NCBI RefSeq assembly: GCF_010692745.1
Contig: NZ_JAAHTB010000027.1
Coordinates: forward strand, 1 to 61,988
DNA: 61,988 nucleotides
From: Methylobacterium sp. BTF04
Lineage (GTDB): Bacteria > Pseudomonadota > Alphaproteobacteria > Rhizobiales > Beijerinckiaceae
Direction: 5' to 3'
Positions 35,634-45,119 of the stretch are shown here, in pieces (position 1 is the stretch's first letter; every line of letters starts with the position of its first letter). Position numbers and translations under genes: made by a program. The notes beneath the pieces were generated by a model. The model did not search any database. It had not been told where the DNA came from and saw nothing but the letters and a program-made list of their open reading frames with translations.

Positions 35634-37139
35634 ATGGCGCGTAAGGCGTCCGCGACAGGGCAGGCAAAAGCGGCGCCCGTGCAGAAGCCGAAGCGCACCG
35701 CACGCAAGACAGCACCGAGCCCGGAGACGCTGACCGAACTCGGCCTCGACCGGCTGATCGCCCTGGTGCTCGACGAGACCGGGCGCAACCCGTCCTTCAA
35801 GAAACTGGTGACGGCGGCATTGGCCGGGCTCCAGGGGCCAGAGGCCGTGGCGGCCCTGATCGACCGGCGCTTGACGGCTCTGGAGCGGGCTCGCGGGTAC
35901 ATCGACTGGCAGAAGCGGCGCGCCTTCGCCGCCGACCTCGATGCCACCGTCTCGACCATCATCGCCGAGCTCGCGCCCCGCGATGCGCAGGCCGGCCTCG
36001 ACCGGCTGCTGCGCTTCCTCATCGGCGCCGATACCGTCCTGGAGCGGGTCGACGATTCGAGCGGGCAGATCCACGGCGTCTACGAGCGCGCAGCCGGCGC
36101 GGCAGCAGAGATCGCCCGTGGCCTCGCCGGCCCGGACGCAACCCGCTTTGCCATGCGCCTCGTCCCGCACCTCGACACCGACGGGGTCGGCCTGTTCGAG
36201 GATCTGTTGCATGGGCTCGTCACCATCCTGCCGGAGGCGGCGCTCAGCCCACTCGATGCGCTGCTGGCGCAGACGGTGCCGCCCGCGCCGCCATCCACGG
36301 CCAGGACCGAGGCCGCCTGGAGCGTCAATCTTACCCGCACGCGCCTGGTGCGCATGCGGCAGGCAATCGCCGACCGGCGCGGCGACATCGATGCATTCAT
36401 CCGCATGGAGCAGGACGTGGCGGCGAACCGCCCGAACCGCATCGCCATCGCCGAGCGCCTGCTGGCGGCGGGCCGCGCCGCGGAGGCGCTCGATTGGATC
36501 CGCCGGCCTCAGGCGCGTGGCCTCGTCGTCGTCACCCGCGAGCAGCTCCTGACCGGACAGTTCGACCCGGAGGCACCCGACCGAGCCCGCCTTCTCCTGG
36601 AAATTCGCATCCTCGACGCCCTGGGCCAGATGCAAGCGGCGCAGGATCTGCGCTGGGGACATTTCGAGAAGACGTTGGACGGCGAAATCCTCAAGGGATA
36701 CGTCGCCAAGCTGCCCGATTTCGAGGACGACGAGGCCCTGGAGCGCGCGTTCGACCATGCTGCGGCGCAGAGCGACCCCTACCGGGCGCTGCACTTCTTC
36801 ACCCATTGGCCGAACCCGGACCGGGCGGCACGCCTGGTGATGGCGCGGCGCGAGGCCCTGGACGGCGGGCGCTACGAGATCCTGGTTCCAGCCGCCGAGG
36901 CGCTGGAGCACAACCATCCGCAGGCGGCGAGCCTGCTCTACCGCAAACTCATCGACGACATGCTGGAGCGAGGCCGTTCGGCGGCCTATGGCCACGGTGC
37001 CCGGCATCTGGCCAGCCTCGACGCCCTCGCCGACAGAATCGCCACCGGAAGCCTCGACCCGGAGCCGGCCGCCTACCGCGAGTGCCTGCGCAAGGCCCAC
37101 GGCCGGAAGTCGGCCTTCTGGTCGCAGGTCAAGCCCTAA
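35634..37139 (+). CDS. DUF6880-like hypothetical protein
   Basis: A 501-aa cytoplasmic protein with a Lys/Ala-rich N-terminal tail (residues 1-30) and then an all-helical body of TPR-like repeats (LDRLIALVLDETGRNPSFKK, AERLLAAGRAAEALDWIRR, LLYRKLIDDMLERG). The arrangement and length resemble the DUF6880 family; no catalytic motif is seen. GGAGG five bases before ATG 35634 fixes the start (a GTG six bases earlier overlaps that site). It follows mutT by 51 bp and may be part of the same transcript. Function unknown. Confidence 0.8.
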   Translation: MARKASATGQAKAAPVQKPKRTARKTAPSPETLTELGLDRLIALVLDETGRNPSFKKLVTAALAGLQGPEAVAALIDRRLTALERARGYIDWQKRRAFAADLDATVSTIIAELAPRDAQAGLDRLLRFLIGADTVLERVDDSSGQIHGVYERAAGAAAEIARGLAGPDATRFAMRLVPHLDTDGVGLFEDLLHGLVTILPEAALSPLDALLAQTVPPAPPSTARTEAAWSVNLTRTRLVRMRQAIADRRGDIDAFIRMEQDVAANRPNRIAIAERLLAAGRAAEALDWIRRPQARGLVVVTREQLLTGQFDPEAPDRARLLLEIRILDALGQMQAAQDLRWGHFEKTLDGEILKGYVAKLPDFEDDEALERAFDHAAAQSDPYRALHFFTHWPNPDRAARLVMARREALDGGRYEILVPAAEALEHNHPQAASLLYRKLIDDMLERGRSAAYGHGARHLASLDALADRIATGSLDPEPAAYRECLRKAHGRKSAFWSQVKP

Positions 37140-37165
37140 CGAGGGTTGCGGAATCGCCGCAGTGG

Positions 37166-37531
37166 TCAGGCGGCGATCACTTCGATCGCGTCGACCCGGT
37201 CGGGATAGAACGCGAGGTGGTCCTTGATCGCGGCAACCGCCGAATACGGGTCCTCGTAGCTCCAGACCGCATCCGGCCGGGCCACCGCACCGACGGTGAG
37301 GCCGAAATAGCTGGCGTCGCCCTTGTAGGGGCAATGGGTGCTACGCGCGCTCTTCGCGAAAAGGTCCCAGCGTGCATCGGCGCGCGGGATATAGAATACC
37401 GGCGGATAGGACGCCTCGGTGAGGACCAGGGCGGCGTCGGTTTCGGCGATGGTGACGCCGGCCAACCGCACGCGCACGCGGCCGGCGCTCTTGACGATGG
37501 TGATCGGGTGATCGGGGCCGGGCTGTTTCAT
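37166..37531 (-). CDS. DUF427 domain protein
   Basis: A 121-aa single-domain protein. The DUF427 signature is visible: VRVRLAGVTIAETDAALVLTE, PPVFYIPRADAR, STHCPYKGDASYFGL, AVWSYEDPYSAVAAIKDHLAFYPDRVD. The fold is a beta-sandwich with an invariant CPYKG segment; enzymatic role is unproven. Its ATG overlaps the stop of the upstream methyltransferase gene by four bases, suggesting a two-gene operon. It is convergent with the DUF6880-like gene. Confidence 0.92.
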   Translation of the reverse strand: MKQPGPDHPITIVKSAGRVRVRLAGVTIAETDAALVLTEASYPPVFYIPRADARWDLFAKSARSTHCPYKGDASYFGLTVGAVARPDAVWSYEDPYSAVAAIKDHLAFYPDRVDAIEVIAA

Positions 37532-38427
37532 GTGCGTGTTCCCGTGGGGTTGCGTTCGGTGGTGCCCAAAGCATCGGCGAGGCGGGTCTTGGCGCTGCCG
37601 GGCTTCAACGGTGTCTGCTGGCTCGCATGCGGCGCCCAGCCCGAAAGCCAGAGAATCTCGAAGGTCGCGCGCAGGCGCCCATCCGAATCGGCGAAGCGCT
37701 CGGCATAGAGCGCCATGGCACGCATCAGCGTGGCGCGGCGCAGGGGCGTCCGGCGGCGCTCGGTCAGCACGTTGGTCAGGCCCATGGCGCGCAGATCCCG
37801 CATCAGGGCGAAGGGGTCCGCGTAGCGCACGGTGAGGGTCTCGACATCGGTCACCGGCAGGGCGAAACCCGCGCGCTGGAGCAGGCTGCCCATCTCACGG
37901 ACTTCGGCGAAGGGCGCCACGCGCGGGCTCACCCCGCCCTCGACCTCGCTCTCGGCCTGCCCGAAGACCTGGCGCAACTCGGTGAGCGTGCGGCCGCCGA
38001 GGAGGCAGCCGACGAACAAGCCATCGGGCCGCAAGGTGCGGCGCAGCTGCGCCAGGGCGCCCGGCAGATCGTTGACGTGCTGGAGCGCCAGCAAAGACAC
38101 CGCGAGATCGAAGAGAGCGGGCGCAAGCGGCAGCACCTCCGGATCCGCGACCACATCCGCCATCCCGGCCTTCGCGCCGGCCTCTGCCAGGGGGGCGAGG
38201 CGCAGCACCGTGTCCACCCGGCCGCTCGCGAGCAGCCTTAGCGCCGCTGCCGGCGTCGGCGTACCGAGATCGAGCGCGCGGAGAAAATGGCGCAGCACCG
38301 CACCGAGCCGGTCGTCGAGGTCGTCGACCACGCGGGCCAACAGGAAATCGGCATAACCGGCCCGCCGCGCCCGGGCGAGGCGGAGGCGGGCGAGCGCCGT
38401 ATCGAACAGGGGCGGAGGCGTCGTCAT
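37528..38427 (-). CDS. Class I SAM-dependent methyltransferase (NDUFAF5/BioC-like)
   Basis: A 299-aa protein, FDTALARLRLARARRAGYADFLL at the start, then LRALDLGTPTPAAALRLLA (a modified motif I), VVADPEVLPLAPALFDLAVSLLALQHVNDLP (motif II-III) and LRRTLRPDGLFVGCLLGG. This layout matches the mitochondrial complex I assembly factor NDUFAF5 and its alphaproteobacterial relatives rather than the biotin enzyme, but motif I lacks the usual GxGxG, so the catalytic state is uncertain. ATG 38427 is chosen over the longer frame to 38481. The gene overlaps DUF427 by four bases. Confidence 0.85.
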   Translation of the reverse strand: MTTPPPLFDTALARLRLARARRAGYADFLLARVVDDLDDRLGAVLRHFLRALDLGTPTPAAALRLLASGRVDTVLRLAPLAEAGAKAGMADVVADPEVLPLAPALFDLAVSLLALQHVNDLPGALAQLRRTLRPDGLFVGCLLGGRTLTELRQVFGQAESEVEGGVSPRVAPFAEVREMGSLLQRAGFALPVTDVETLTVRYADPFALMRDLRAMGLTNVLTERRRTPLRRATLMRAMALYAERFADSDGRLRATFEILWLSGWAPHASQQTPLKPGSAKTRLADALGTTERNPTGTRT

Positions 38428-38502
38428 CGCTATTCTAGATGGCGCACGGCAGGGCATTGCGCCAGCGCCCGTCACGATCACGTCACCTCGTCGAGCCGTG
38501 CG

Positions 38503-38528
38503 GGAACGCTACGGACACCTTCGCGGTT
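38503..38528 (+). promoter_or_regulatory. Candidate EcfG-type promoter of the glycine-zipper gene
   Basis: GGAAC (38503-38507) is followed after 17 bases by GGTT (38525-38528), with the start codon 44 bases downstream. This fits the EcfG general-stress consensus. Confidence 0.6.
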
Positions 38529-38571
38529 ACGGCCCCACGAATCACGATCGAAATTCCGGGAGACTCACGTC

Positions 38572-38796
38572 ATGAAGCGCATTTTGTTCGGTGCAGCGAT
38601 GACCCTCACGGCGCTCGCCGCCACCACCGGGGCCGAGGCCAAGGGCTGTATCAAGGGCGCCATCGTCGGCGGTCTGGCCGGTCACGTGGCAGGCCATGGC
38701 GTGCTCGGTGCGGCAGCGGGCTGCGCCGTCGGTCGCCATCAGGCGAACAAGAAGGACCGCGAGCAGAACCAGGCGCCGGCGCCCGTCTCGCGCTGA
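38572..38796 (+). CDS. Small exported glycine-zipper protein
   Basis: A 74-aa protein with a signal peptide (MKRILFGAAMTLTALAATTG, AEA cut). The mature part has a glycine zipper (GAIVGGLAGHVAGHGVLGAA) between two cysteines, then a polar tail (NKKDREQNQAPAPVSR). Glycine-zipper proteins of this size usually sit in or on the envelope; the related Rick-17kDa and YmgG-like families have the same look. GGGAG ten bases before ATG 38572 supports the start. An EcfG-like promoter lies upstream, so stress induction is plausible. Confidence 0.85.
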   Translation: MKRILFGAAMTLTALAATTGAEAKGCIKGAIVGGLAGHVAGHGVLGAAAGCAVGRHQANKKDREQNQAPAPVSR

Positions 38797-38803
38797 GGCA
38801 AAA

Positions 38804-38822
38804 CCGGTCGCCTCGCGACCGG
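38804..38822 (+). terminator. Possible terminator hairpin after the glycine-zipper gene
   Basis: CCGGTCGC and GCGACCGG form an 8-bp stem with a CTC loop, seven bases after the stop codon. There is no T tract, so strength is uncertain and transcription may continue into comF. Confidence 0.45.
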
Positions 38823-38842
38823 ACGGACGGTAAGCTCGCTGG

Positions 38843-39607
38843 ATGGCTCCGCCTACCCGAATCATCGTCAAGGGTGTTCGATCCATCTGGTCGGGCGCCC
38901 TTGCTCTCGTTTATCCGCCGACCTGCCCGGGTTGCGGTGGCGCCACCGCCGACGCGCATGCCCTGTGCCCGGCGTGCTGGTCTCAGCTCAAGCTGATCGA
39001 ACGGCCCTACTGCCAGCGCTTGGGGACGCCTTTCGGCGTCGACCACGGGACGGGACCGCTGATCTCGCCGCGTGCCATCGCGGAACCGCCGGTTTTCGGA
39101 CGGGCGCGCGCCGTTGCGCTCTACGACGGCACCGCCCGCGATCTCGTCCACCGGCTGAAATACGACGACAGGCTCGATCTCTCCGGCGTGCTCACGCGGA
39201 TGATGGCCTCGGCGGGAGCGGAACTGCTGTCCGACACCGACTGCCTCGTCCCGATCCCTCTGCACTACTTCCGGCTCTGGCGACGGCGTTTCAACCAGGC
39301 CGCGCTGTTGGCCAACGGCGTCGGGGCCATCGCAAAGGTCCCGTGCGATCCAGGCCTGCTCGCCCGCGTCAAGGCGACCCGCTCGCAGGTCGGCCTCAGC
39401 CGTCCGGCGCGGGCCGCCAACCTTCAGGGCGCGTTCCGGGTGCGCGACGCGGCCCGGCCCCGTCTCCAAGGCCGCCGCATCCTCCTCGTCGACGACGTGA
39501 TGACCACGGGGGCGACGGCCAATGCCGCCGCGCGGGTTCTGCTGCGCGCCGGCGCTCGGTCCGTGGATGTCCTGACCTTCGCCGTCGTCGCCAACGAGGG
39601 CGCTTGA
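38843..39607 (+). CDS. comF: ComF family phosphoribosyltransferase-like protein
   Basis: A 254-aa protein: four cysteines of an N-terminal zinc-type motif (CPGCGG, then CPACW), then the phosphoribosyltransferase core (LVPIPLHYFRLWRRRFNQAALLA, the PRPP loop ILLVDDVMTTGATANAAARVLL). ComF proteins act in DNA uptake in competent bacteria, but in alphaproteobacteria the role is unclear. The gene follows the glycine-zipper gene by 46 bp and is convergent with the transporter gene. Confidence 0.92.
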   Translation: MAPPTRIIVKGVRSIWSGALALVYPPTCPGCGGATADAHALCPACWSQLKLIERPYCQRLGTPFGVDHGTGPLISPRAIAEPPVFGRARAVALYDGTARDLVHRLKYDDRLDLSGVLTRMMASAGAELLSDTDCLVPIPLHYFRLWRRRFNQAALLANGVGAIAKVPCDPGLLARVKATRSQVGLSRPARAANLQGAFRVRDAARPRLQGRRILLVDDVMTTGATANAAARVLLRAGARSVDVLTFAVVANEGA

Positions 39608-39616
39608 GACAGGAGC

Positions 39617-39638
39617 CGGGGACCCGTTCGGGCCCCCG
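39617..39638. terminator. Hairpin between convergent comF and narK
   Basis: CGGGGACCCG and CGGGCCCCCG pair over ten bases with one A-C mismatch and a TT loop, in the 38-base gap between the two stop codons. No T tract on either side. Confidence 0.5.
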
Positions 39639-39645
39639 AGCTTGG

Positions 39646-40905
39646 TCAGATCGTCGCCGGGTCGAGGCGACCGGCGGCGGCGCTCTGCGACGACGGCGCC
39701 GCATCGAGCACCTTCCCACGCGGACCGACCCAGGAGCCGACCCACTTGCGCTGCCACAGCAGCAGGCACCCGAGGACGATCGCGGCGAAGACGGCATAGC
39801 CGACGAAGCCAATGGCGAAGGAGCCGGTATACTGCTTCGACAGGCCCATGACGTTCGGCAGGATCGCGCCGCCGAGAGCACCAATCTCACCGATCATCGA
39901 CCCGGCGATCGCCGTGTTGGCCGGCCAACGCAGCGGAACCAGCTGGAACAGCGCGCCATTGCCCGCACCCAAAGCCGCAAAGCACAGCATGAACAGCAGG
40001 GTGGTGACAACGAGCGACGGCGTCGTGGTGAGCAGGAGGAACGCGCCGACGGCAGCTATCAGCACCACGGACAGAACCATGATGCCGCCGAGACGGTCGG
40101 CAAAGTAACCACCGACCACGCGGATACCGGACCCCATCAGAGCGGCCAGCATGGTGAGGCGACCGGCCTCGATCTTGGTGACGGCGAACTGCTCGTAGAA
40201 GAAGGTCGGCAGGAAATTCGACAGGCCGATGAAGCCGCCGAACGTGATGATGTAGATCAGGTTGAACGCCCAGCCGTCCTTCTCGAACAGGCAGGACACG
40301 TGCTCCTTGAAGGACTGGTGCTCGGCATCCGGCGGCTCCTTGGCGAGGAAGATCATCACCAGGAGGGGGATCGCCATGACGCAGCCGGCAAAGCCGTACA
40401 CCGTCTGCCAGCCGTAAGCCTGGGCCAGCGGCGGCGCGAAGAGAACCGCGAGCACGGTGCCCGAGTTGCCGGCGCCGGCAATACCCATGGCAAGGCCCTT
40501 GTGCTCCTTGGGGAACCAGCCCGAGCCGAGCGACAAGGCCACACCGAAAGAGGCGCCGGCGATACCCAGCAGCACGCCCATGGCGAGCACTTCGTCGTAG
40601 GTGTTCACGTAGAAGAAACCGAACGCCATCGCGAGCATGATGATGCTCATTTCGGTGATGGCGGCGTTCTTACGGCCGATATACTGCGACAGCACACCGA
40701 GCGGAAAGCGCATGATCGCGCCGGCCAGGATCGGCAGCGAAATCATGAACCCGGTCTGCGCCGGGGAGAGCTTGTAGGTTTCGGTGATGAACGGACCCAT
40801 GGCGCCGTTGAGCACCCAGATCGCGAAGCAGAAATCGAAGTAGAGAAAGGCGGCGAACAGGGTCGGTGGGTGACCGGATTTCATCACGGTCTTGAAGCTG
40901 GCCAT
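39646..40905 (-). CDS. NarK-type nitrate/nitrite transporter (MFS)
   Basis: A 419-aa membrane protein with about 12 hydrophobic helices. Both nitrate-signature segments of the NNP family are visible: GIAGAGNSGTVLAVLFAP in helix 5 and SMIGEIGALGGAILPNVMG in helix 11. MFS motif A-like RFPLGVLSQYIGRKNAAI joins helices 2 and 3. ATG 40905 opens with MASFKTVMKSGHPPTLFAAF, the family start; the frame extends to 41040. No nitrate reductase or regulator is in the window, so import versus exchange cannot be decided. Confidence 0.92.
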   Translation of the reverse strand: MASFKTVMKSGHPPTLFAAFLYFDFCFAIWVLNGAMGPFITETYKLSPAQTGFMISLPILAGAIMRFPLGVLSQYIGRKNAAITEMSIIMLAMAFGFFYVNTYDEVLAMGVLLGIAGASFGVALSLGSGWFPKEHKGLAMGIAGAGNSGTVLAVLFAPPLAQAYGWQTVYGFAGCVMAIPLLVMIFLAKEPPDAEHQSFKEHVSCLFEKDGWAFNLIYIITFGGFIGLSNFLPTFFYEQFAVTKIEAGRLTMLAALMGSGIRVVGGYFADRLGGIMVLSVVLIAAVGAFLLLTTTPSLVVTTLLFMLCFAALGAGNGALFQLVPLRWPANTAIAGSMIGEIGALGGAILPNVMGLSKQYTGSFAIGFVGYAVFAAIVLGCLLLWQRKWVGSWVGPRGKVLDAAPSSQSAAAGRLDPATI

Positions 40906-41161
40906 AGGCGTCTCGTCTCTAGGTTTGCGGTCAAGACGCTGCTGCGCCGCCCGCTCATGCCAAGGGATCCGGACTTGCGCCGTCCGCCTGCGGGGCGCCG
41001 TTGACCCGCTCGCCGCCCGCAGGGCTGCGGAGGAGCGCAATGCACCGACTGTGCCAGACCCGACCGGTGACGCGTGGCGGTGCGGGAGCGCCGATCAGGC
41101 CCGTCGTGGGGCACAGACATGATGCTGCGCGTGGCAGAGATGCCCAACGAATGGGCGCAAG

Positions 41162-41183
41162 ACAAAACCCGGGCAATCCGGGT
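41162..41183 (-). terminator. Terminator overlapping the sbcC stop codon
   Basis: On the minus strand ACCCGG-ATTGC-CCGGGT is followed by TTTGTC. The left arm begins at the last base of the sbcC stop codon. The stem has six base pairs. Confidence 0.6.
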
Positions 41184-44100
41184 CAGGCCGGCGACCCGGC
41201 CCCATCGATCACCCGCACGACGCTGCGGCCGTTGCCGCGCTTCTCCACCCTCACCTGTACGGCGATACGCTCGATCATCGCCGCCACGTGGGTGATGACG
41301 CCGACTTTGCGGCCGCGCCCCTGAAGGGTTTCGAGGGCATCCACGGCGAGATCCAGGGTCTCGGCATCGAGCGAGCCGAACCCCTCGTCGATGAACAGCG
41401 TATCGACGAAGGAGTCCCGCCCCTCCAGGCCCGACAGCGCGAGGGCGAGGGCGAGGGAGACGAGGAAGCGCTCGCCGCCCGAGAGGCTACGGGTGGCCCG
41501 CAATTCGTCGCCCATGTCGCGGTCGAGGACATGCAGGGCGAGGTCTGCGGTCTGGCTCCGGGCCAGCCGATAGCGCGGGCTCAAGGCTTCGAGCTGCTCG
41601 TTGGCGAGATGGACGAGGTGCTCCAGGGTCACTCCTTGGGCAAAGCTCCTGAACTTGCTGCCATTGGCCGAGCCGACAGCGTCGTTCACTGCGTCCCAGG
41701 TCGCGAAATCCGCCTGCGCGGCAGCGATCTCGTCGCAGAGGCCGGCAGCCTGGAGACGCGCGGCATCGTCCCGCGCGATCTCCGAGGCGATGCCGCCGAG
41801 GCGCTGCTGCCAACCCGAGATTTGATCGGACAGGATCGACGCGGTGGCTTCGACCTCCGCCCTGTCGATCTCGGGTGCGTCTCGGGCGAGCGTTTCGAGA
41901 TCGGCCCGGCGGGTGGCGAGGGCGGTCTCGGCCGTCGCCACCGCGCGCGTCAAGTCGCCGACACGGGTCCGCAGGGCCTGGGTGATCTCGGGCGCTATCG
42001 CCAGCAGGGTCATGACGGCCTCGGGCGGGCGCGCGCCGCAAGCCTCCACGAAGGCGGTCTGTGCGGCGGCGTGGCGGACCGCACCGCGCGCGTCGCGCGC
42101 CGCAGCACCCTCGGCGCCGGCCTGGGCTGCGGCGCGGGCGGCAGCCGCGTCCGATCGCGCGGAATCGGCAGCCTTGAGGGCCTCGCGAGCCGCTCGGCGA
42201 CTGTCGTTGATGCGCGTGCGGTGGATCGCCGTCGCTTCGCCGCCGAGCAAGGTTGCGCGTTCAGAGCGAAGGTCTGCGAGTTCCGCGAGGCGCGCGCCAG
42301 CCTCGGCACGGGCGGCAACCGCAGACGCCTCGGCGCCGGCCGCCGTTGCGCTGATACCGGCCCGTTGCGTCGTCAAATCCTGGAGCGCGGCACAGAGCGT
42401 CCGGTGCGTCTCCCGCAAAGCGGCGTACGCTGTGCCCAGCGCCTTGGCACGGGCGGCAGCGGCGCCGGCATCCCGATCGAGGTCCGCCGCCGCGAGGTCG
42501 GCCGCGCTGAGATAGGGAGCGGCCTCGCGCGCCAGTGACGCGAGGCGTTCCTCGAGACCGTTCGCGCGGGTCGCCTCACGCTCGGCGCGGATCTGCGCTT
42601 CACGACCAGTGTCGCGACCCGCGCGCACCGTCCGCTCGGCCGCTTCAATGGCGGTGCTCGCAGCTTCGATGGCGCGCGCCCGAACCGCGATATCGTCGCG
42701 CAAACGCCGGGCGCCATCGCGGGCAGTGGTTACCTCGGCGCGGGTGGCCTGCACCACGGCATCGAGCCCGACGATGGCTTCTCCGGTTCCCGGGCCGAGG
42801 AACGCGGGAACATCCGCATCGATTCCCGCAGCCAACCGGCTCTCCACTAGGTGGGGGCGCAGGCCCGCATAGGCCTCGGCGGCCTCGGCGCATGCCGTCC
42901 GCGCGGCCCGGGCCCAGCGCTCGGCGGCGGCGAAGCGCTCGCTCTCGGCGGCCATCGTCGCACCGGCCGCGGCGCGAGCCTCCGTGGCCGCGCGGATCTC
43001 GCGGTCGAGACCATCGCGACGCGACCGGATGGCCTCCGCGACGGCGGCAAGGCGATCGTCGCCATCCCGGCGCGGATGGTCGACCGCGCCACAGACCGGG
43101 CAGGCTTCGCCCGGTACGAGGAGGCTGCGCAGATGCGCCGCCTGATCCGAGGCGCTCACCTCGGCAAGGTCGGCCAGGGCCGCGATCTCCCGACGAGCCG
43201 CCTCGGCCAACGTCTGCGCCTGGGTCGCGGCGATACCGGCAGCCTCGGCGGTCGCGCGCCCGGCGCCGGCCTCGGCACCGATGCGCTCCGCCTCGGCCAG
43301 AGCCGCCACACCCTGGTCATGGCGGCCCGACTGGATGGCGGCCCGTGCGGCGATCTCGCGAAGCTGCCCGAGGGCGTCGGCGCGGACCTGCATCGTCGGT
43401 TCATCGAGATCGGCGAGCGTCCGCGCGTGCGCCTCACGCTCTTCGACGCTGCGATTTCGGGCCGCGCGGGCCTCGCCGATGCGCACCTCCTCGGCGGCGG
43501 CGATCGCGGTACCCTTGGCCGCTTCTTCGCGAGCCTGCGTGGAGGCGGACCGGGCGGCGGCGTGCGCGGCCCTGAGTTCGGCATGCTTGGCGAACAGGGT
43601 TCCGATCTCGTCGGCACGATCAGCCAGCACGGCGTGGCGCGCATCTGCCTCCAGTTGCCGCGCCGTCTTCGCTTGCGCGTCCTGGGCTGCTGCGAACCGT
43701 CGCTCCCGGTCGTCGCGCTCGGCACCGGCCGCCGCAAGGGCTGCCTCGGCGGCCTGCGCGGAAAGCTCCCATCGCCCGGCCTCGGTGGATGCCATCTCGA
43801 TCCGGCTGTCGAGCCGGGCCGCCTCGGTCCAGATCGGACCGAAGGCCTTAAACCGCGTCTCCTCCGCCTCGTCGCGGGCATGGGCCTGCGCATGGGCACC
43901 TGCGGCGTGATCGGATGCGGCCTCGGCGGCGGCGAGACGAGCCTGAGCCTCGCTCAGGGCCGTGGCAGCCTCCTGCCGCTCACGCATTGCCGTGGCGACC
44001 TCGTCGGCGAGGCGACGCAGGGGCTCCACGGCGTCGTGTTCGGCAAGCCTGTCCGCCTCGGGCCGGGACGCCGCGGTCGCCGCCTGTGCAGCCGCCACAC

Positions 44101-44938
44101 GCGTCTCGGCGGCTTCGACCTGCTGACGGGCGGCCGCAAGGCGCGTCGCGTGGTCGATCTGCCCGCGCAACGCGCGGTGCTCGGCGCCGAGGCGCTCCAC
44201 CTCGGCGAGAACCGCGCCACGCTCGGCGAGGATCGCGTCGCGGACCGGCGCGTCGAGGAGCCCCACCGCGTCGCGGCGCGTCTCCAGGAGTTTCAGGCCG
44301 GCGCGGTGCGCCTCGGTGCCGGCATGGACCCGTTTCGAAATCTCGGAATAGACGCCCGTGCCGGTGATCTTCTCCAGAAGCTCAGCCCGCTCGCCATCGG
44401 CGGCGAGCAGGAAGGCGTCGAATTCGCCCTGTGCCAGCAGGACGGTGCGCCGGAACTGGTCGAAGGTCAGATCGGTCAGCCGCTCGACCGCCGAGGCGAC
44501 CAGGGTCTTGCCGGCCTCGACGGGACTGCCGTCATCGAGGCGATGCAGGCTGCGCCGATCGTTTTGGAGCCGCCCGTCCGCCTTGCCGCGCGCGCGGATC
44601 GTCTCCCAGCGCACACGGTAGGGCACACCGTCCTGACCGAGGAAATCGACCTCGGCGAATCCCTGCGCCGCGCCGCGCCGCAGGATCGCACGGCCGTCAT
44701 TGGAACTGACGGTCTCGCCGCTCGGATCGGGCGTATCCTCGCGCCGGCCGGCGGCGACGCGCGGATAGCGCCCGTAGAGGGCCAGACACAGGGCGTCGAG
44801 GATCGTCGACTTTCCGGCCCCGGTCTCGCCGGTGATAGCGAAGATGCCGGTGGCGCCGATCGGCCCGGCGGCGAGGTCGACGGCAAAAGGAGCCGCGAGG
44901 CTGGCGAGATTCTCGCCGCGGATCGCGAGGATACGCAC
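41183..44938 (-). CDS. sbcC: Exonuclease subunit SbcC (Rad50-like ATPase)
   Basis: ATPase subunit of SbcCD, which cuts hairpins and protein-blocked DNA ends. The 1251-aa protein has the Walker A motif in ITGETGAGKSTILDALCLALYG near residue 40, two long Ala/Glu/Arg-rich coiled coils, a zinc hook (CPVCGAVDH) in the middle (coding 43,085-43,105), and the signature and Walker B at the C-terminus (LSGGERFLVSLALALAL, LFIDEGFGSLDAETL). Extreme alanine content of the coils is normal in high-GC genomes. Its partner sbcD is on the same strand but 6.2 kb upstream; no sbcD-like gene is adjacent. Confidence 0.94.
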   Translation of the reverse strand: MRILAIRGENLASLAAPFAVDLAAGPIGATGIFAITGETGAGKSTILDALCLALYGRYPRVAAGRREDTPDPSGETVSSNDGRAILRRGAAQGFAEVDFLGQDGVPYRVRWETIRARGKADGRLQNDRRSLHRLDDGSPVEAGKTLVASAVERLTDLTFDQFRRTVLLAQGEFDAFLLAADGERAELLEKITGTGVYSEISKRVHAGTEAHRAGLKLLETRRDAVGLLDAPVRDAILAERGAVLAEVERLGAEHRALRGQIDHATRLAAARQQVEAAETRVAAAQAATAASRPEADRLAEHDAVEPLRRLADEVATAMRERQEAATALSEAQARLAAAEAASDHAAGAHAQAHARDEAEETRFKAFGPIWTEAARLDSRIEMASTEAGRWELSAQAAEAALAAAGAERDDRERRFAAAQDAQAKTARQLEADARHAVLADRADEIGTLFAKHAELRAAHAAARSASTQAREEAAKGTAIAAAEEVRIGEARAARNRSVEEREAHARTLADLDEPTMQVRADALGQLREIAARAAIQSGRHDQGVAALAEAERIGAEAGAGRATAEAAGIAATQAQTLAEAARREIAALADLAEVSASDQAAHLRSLLVPGEACPVCGAVDHPRRDGDDRLAAVAEAIRSRRDGLDREIRAATEARAAAGATMAAESERFAAAERWARAARTACAEAAEAYAGLRPHLVESRLAAGIDADVPAFLGPGTGEAIVGLDAVVQATRAEVTTARDGARRLRDDIAVRARAIEAASTAIEAAERTVRAGRDTGREAQIRAEREATRANGLEERLASLAREAAPYLSAADLAAADLDRDAGAAAARAKALGTAYAALRETHRTLCAALQDLTTQRAGISATAAGAEASAVAARAEAGARLAELADLRSERATLLGGEATAIHRTRINDSRRAAREALKAADSARSDAAAARAAAQAGAEGAAARDARGAVRHAAAQTAFVEACGARPPEAVMTLLAIAPEITQALRTRVGDLTRAVATAETALATRRADLETLARDAPEIDRAEVEATASILSDQISGWQQRLGGIASEIARDDAARLQAAGLCDEIAAAQADFATWDAVNDAVGSANGSKFRSFAQGVTLEHLVHLANEQLEALSPRYRLARSQTADLALHVLDRDMGDELRATRSLSGGERFLVSLALALALSGLEGRDSFVDTLFIDEGFGSLDAETLDLAVDALETLQGRGRKVGVITHVAAMIERIAVQVRVEKRGNGRSVVRVIDGAGSPA

Positions 44939-45119
44939 GTGTCACACCCTGGGCTGAACGGCGCCGCCAGTCTGGACGCAGCGACGCGTCTGAAACGTCA
45001 TGAAGTCGGGTGGACCGGGCTCGGTTGAGGAAAACGCGACCACGCGAAAACATAGAGCCGTTTTCGTAGGCACGGAAGCGGCTCGGACCCACAGCCACGC
45101 AGCGACCCGCCCGCGCCGC

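Noticed and set aside
42851..45028. Plus-strand open frame (725 codons) opposite sbcC
   Set aside because: Shadow of the Ala/Arg-rich coiled coils of SbcC.
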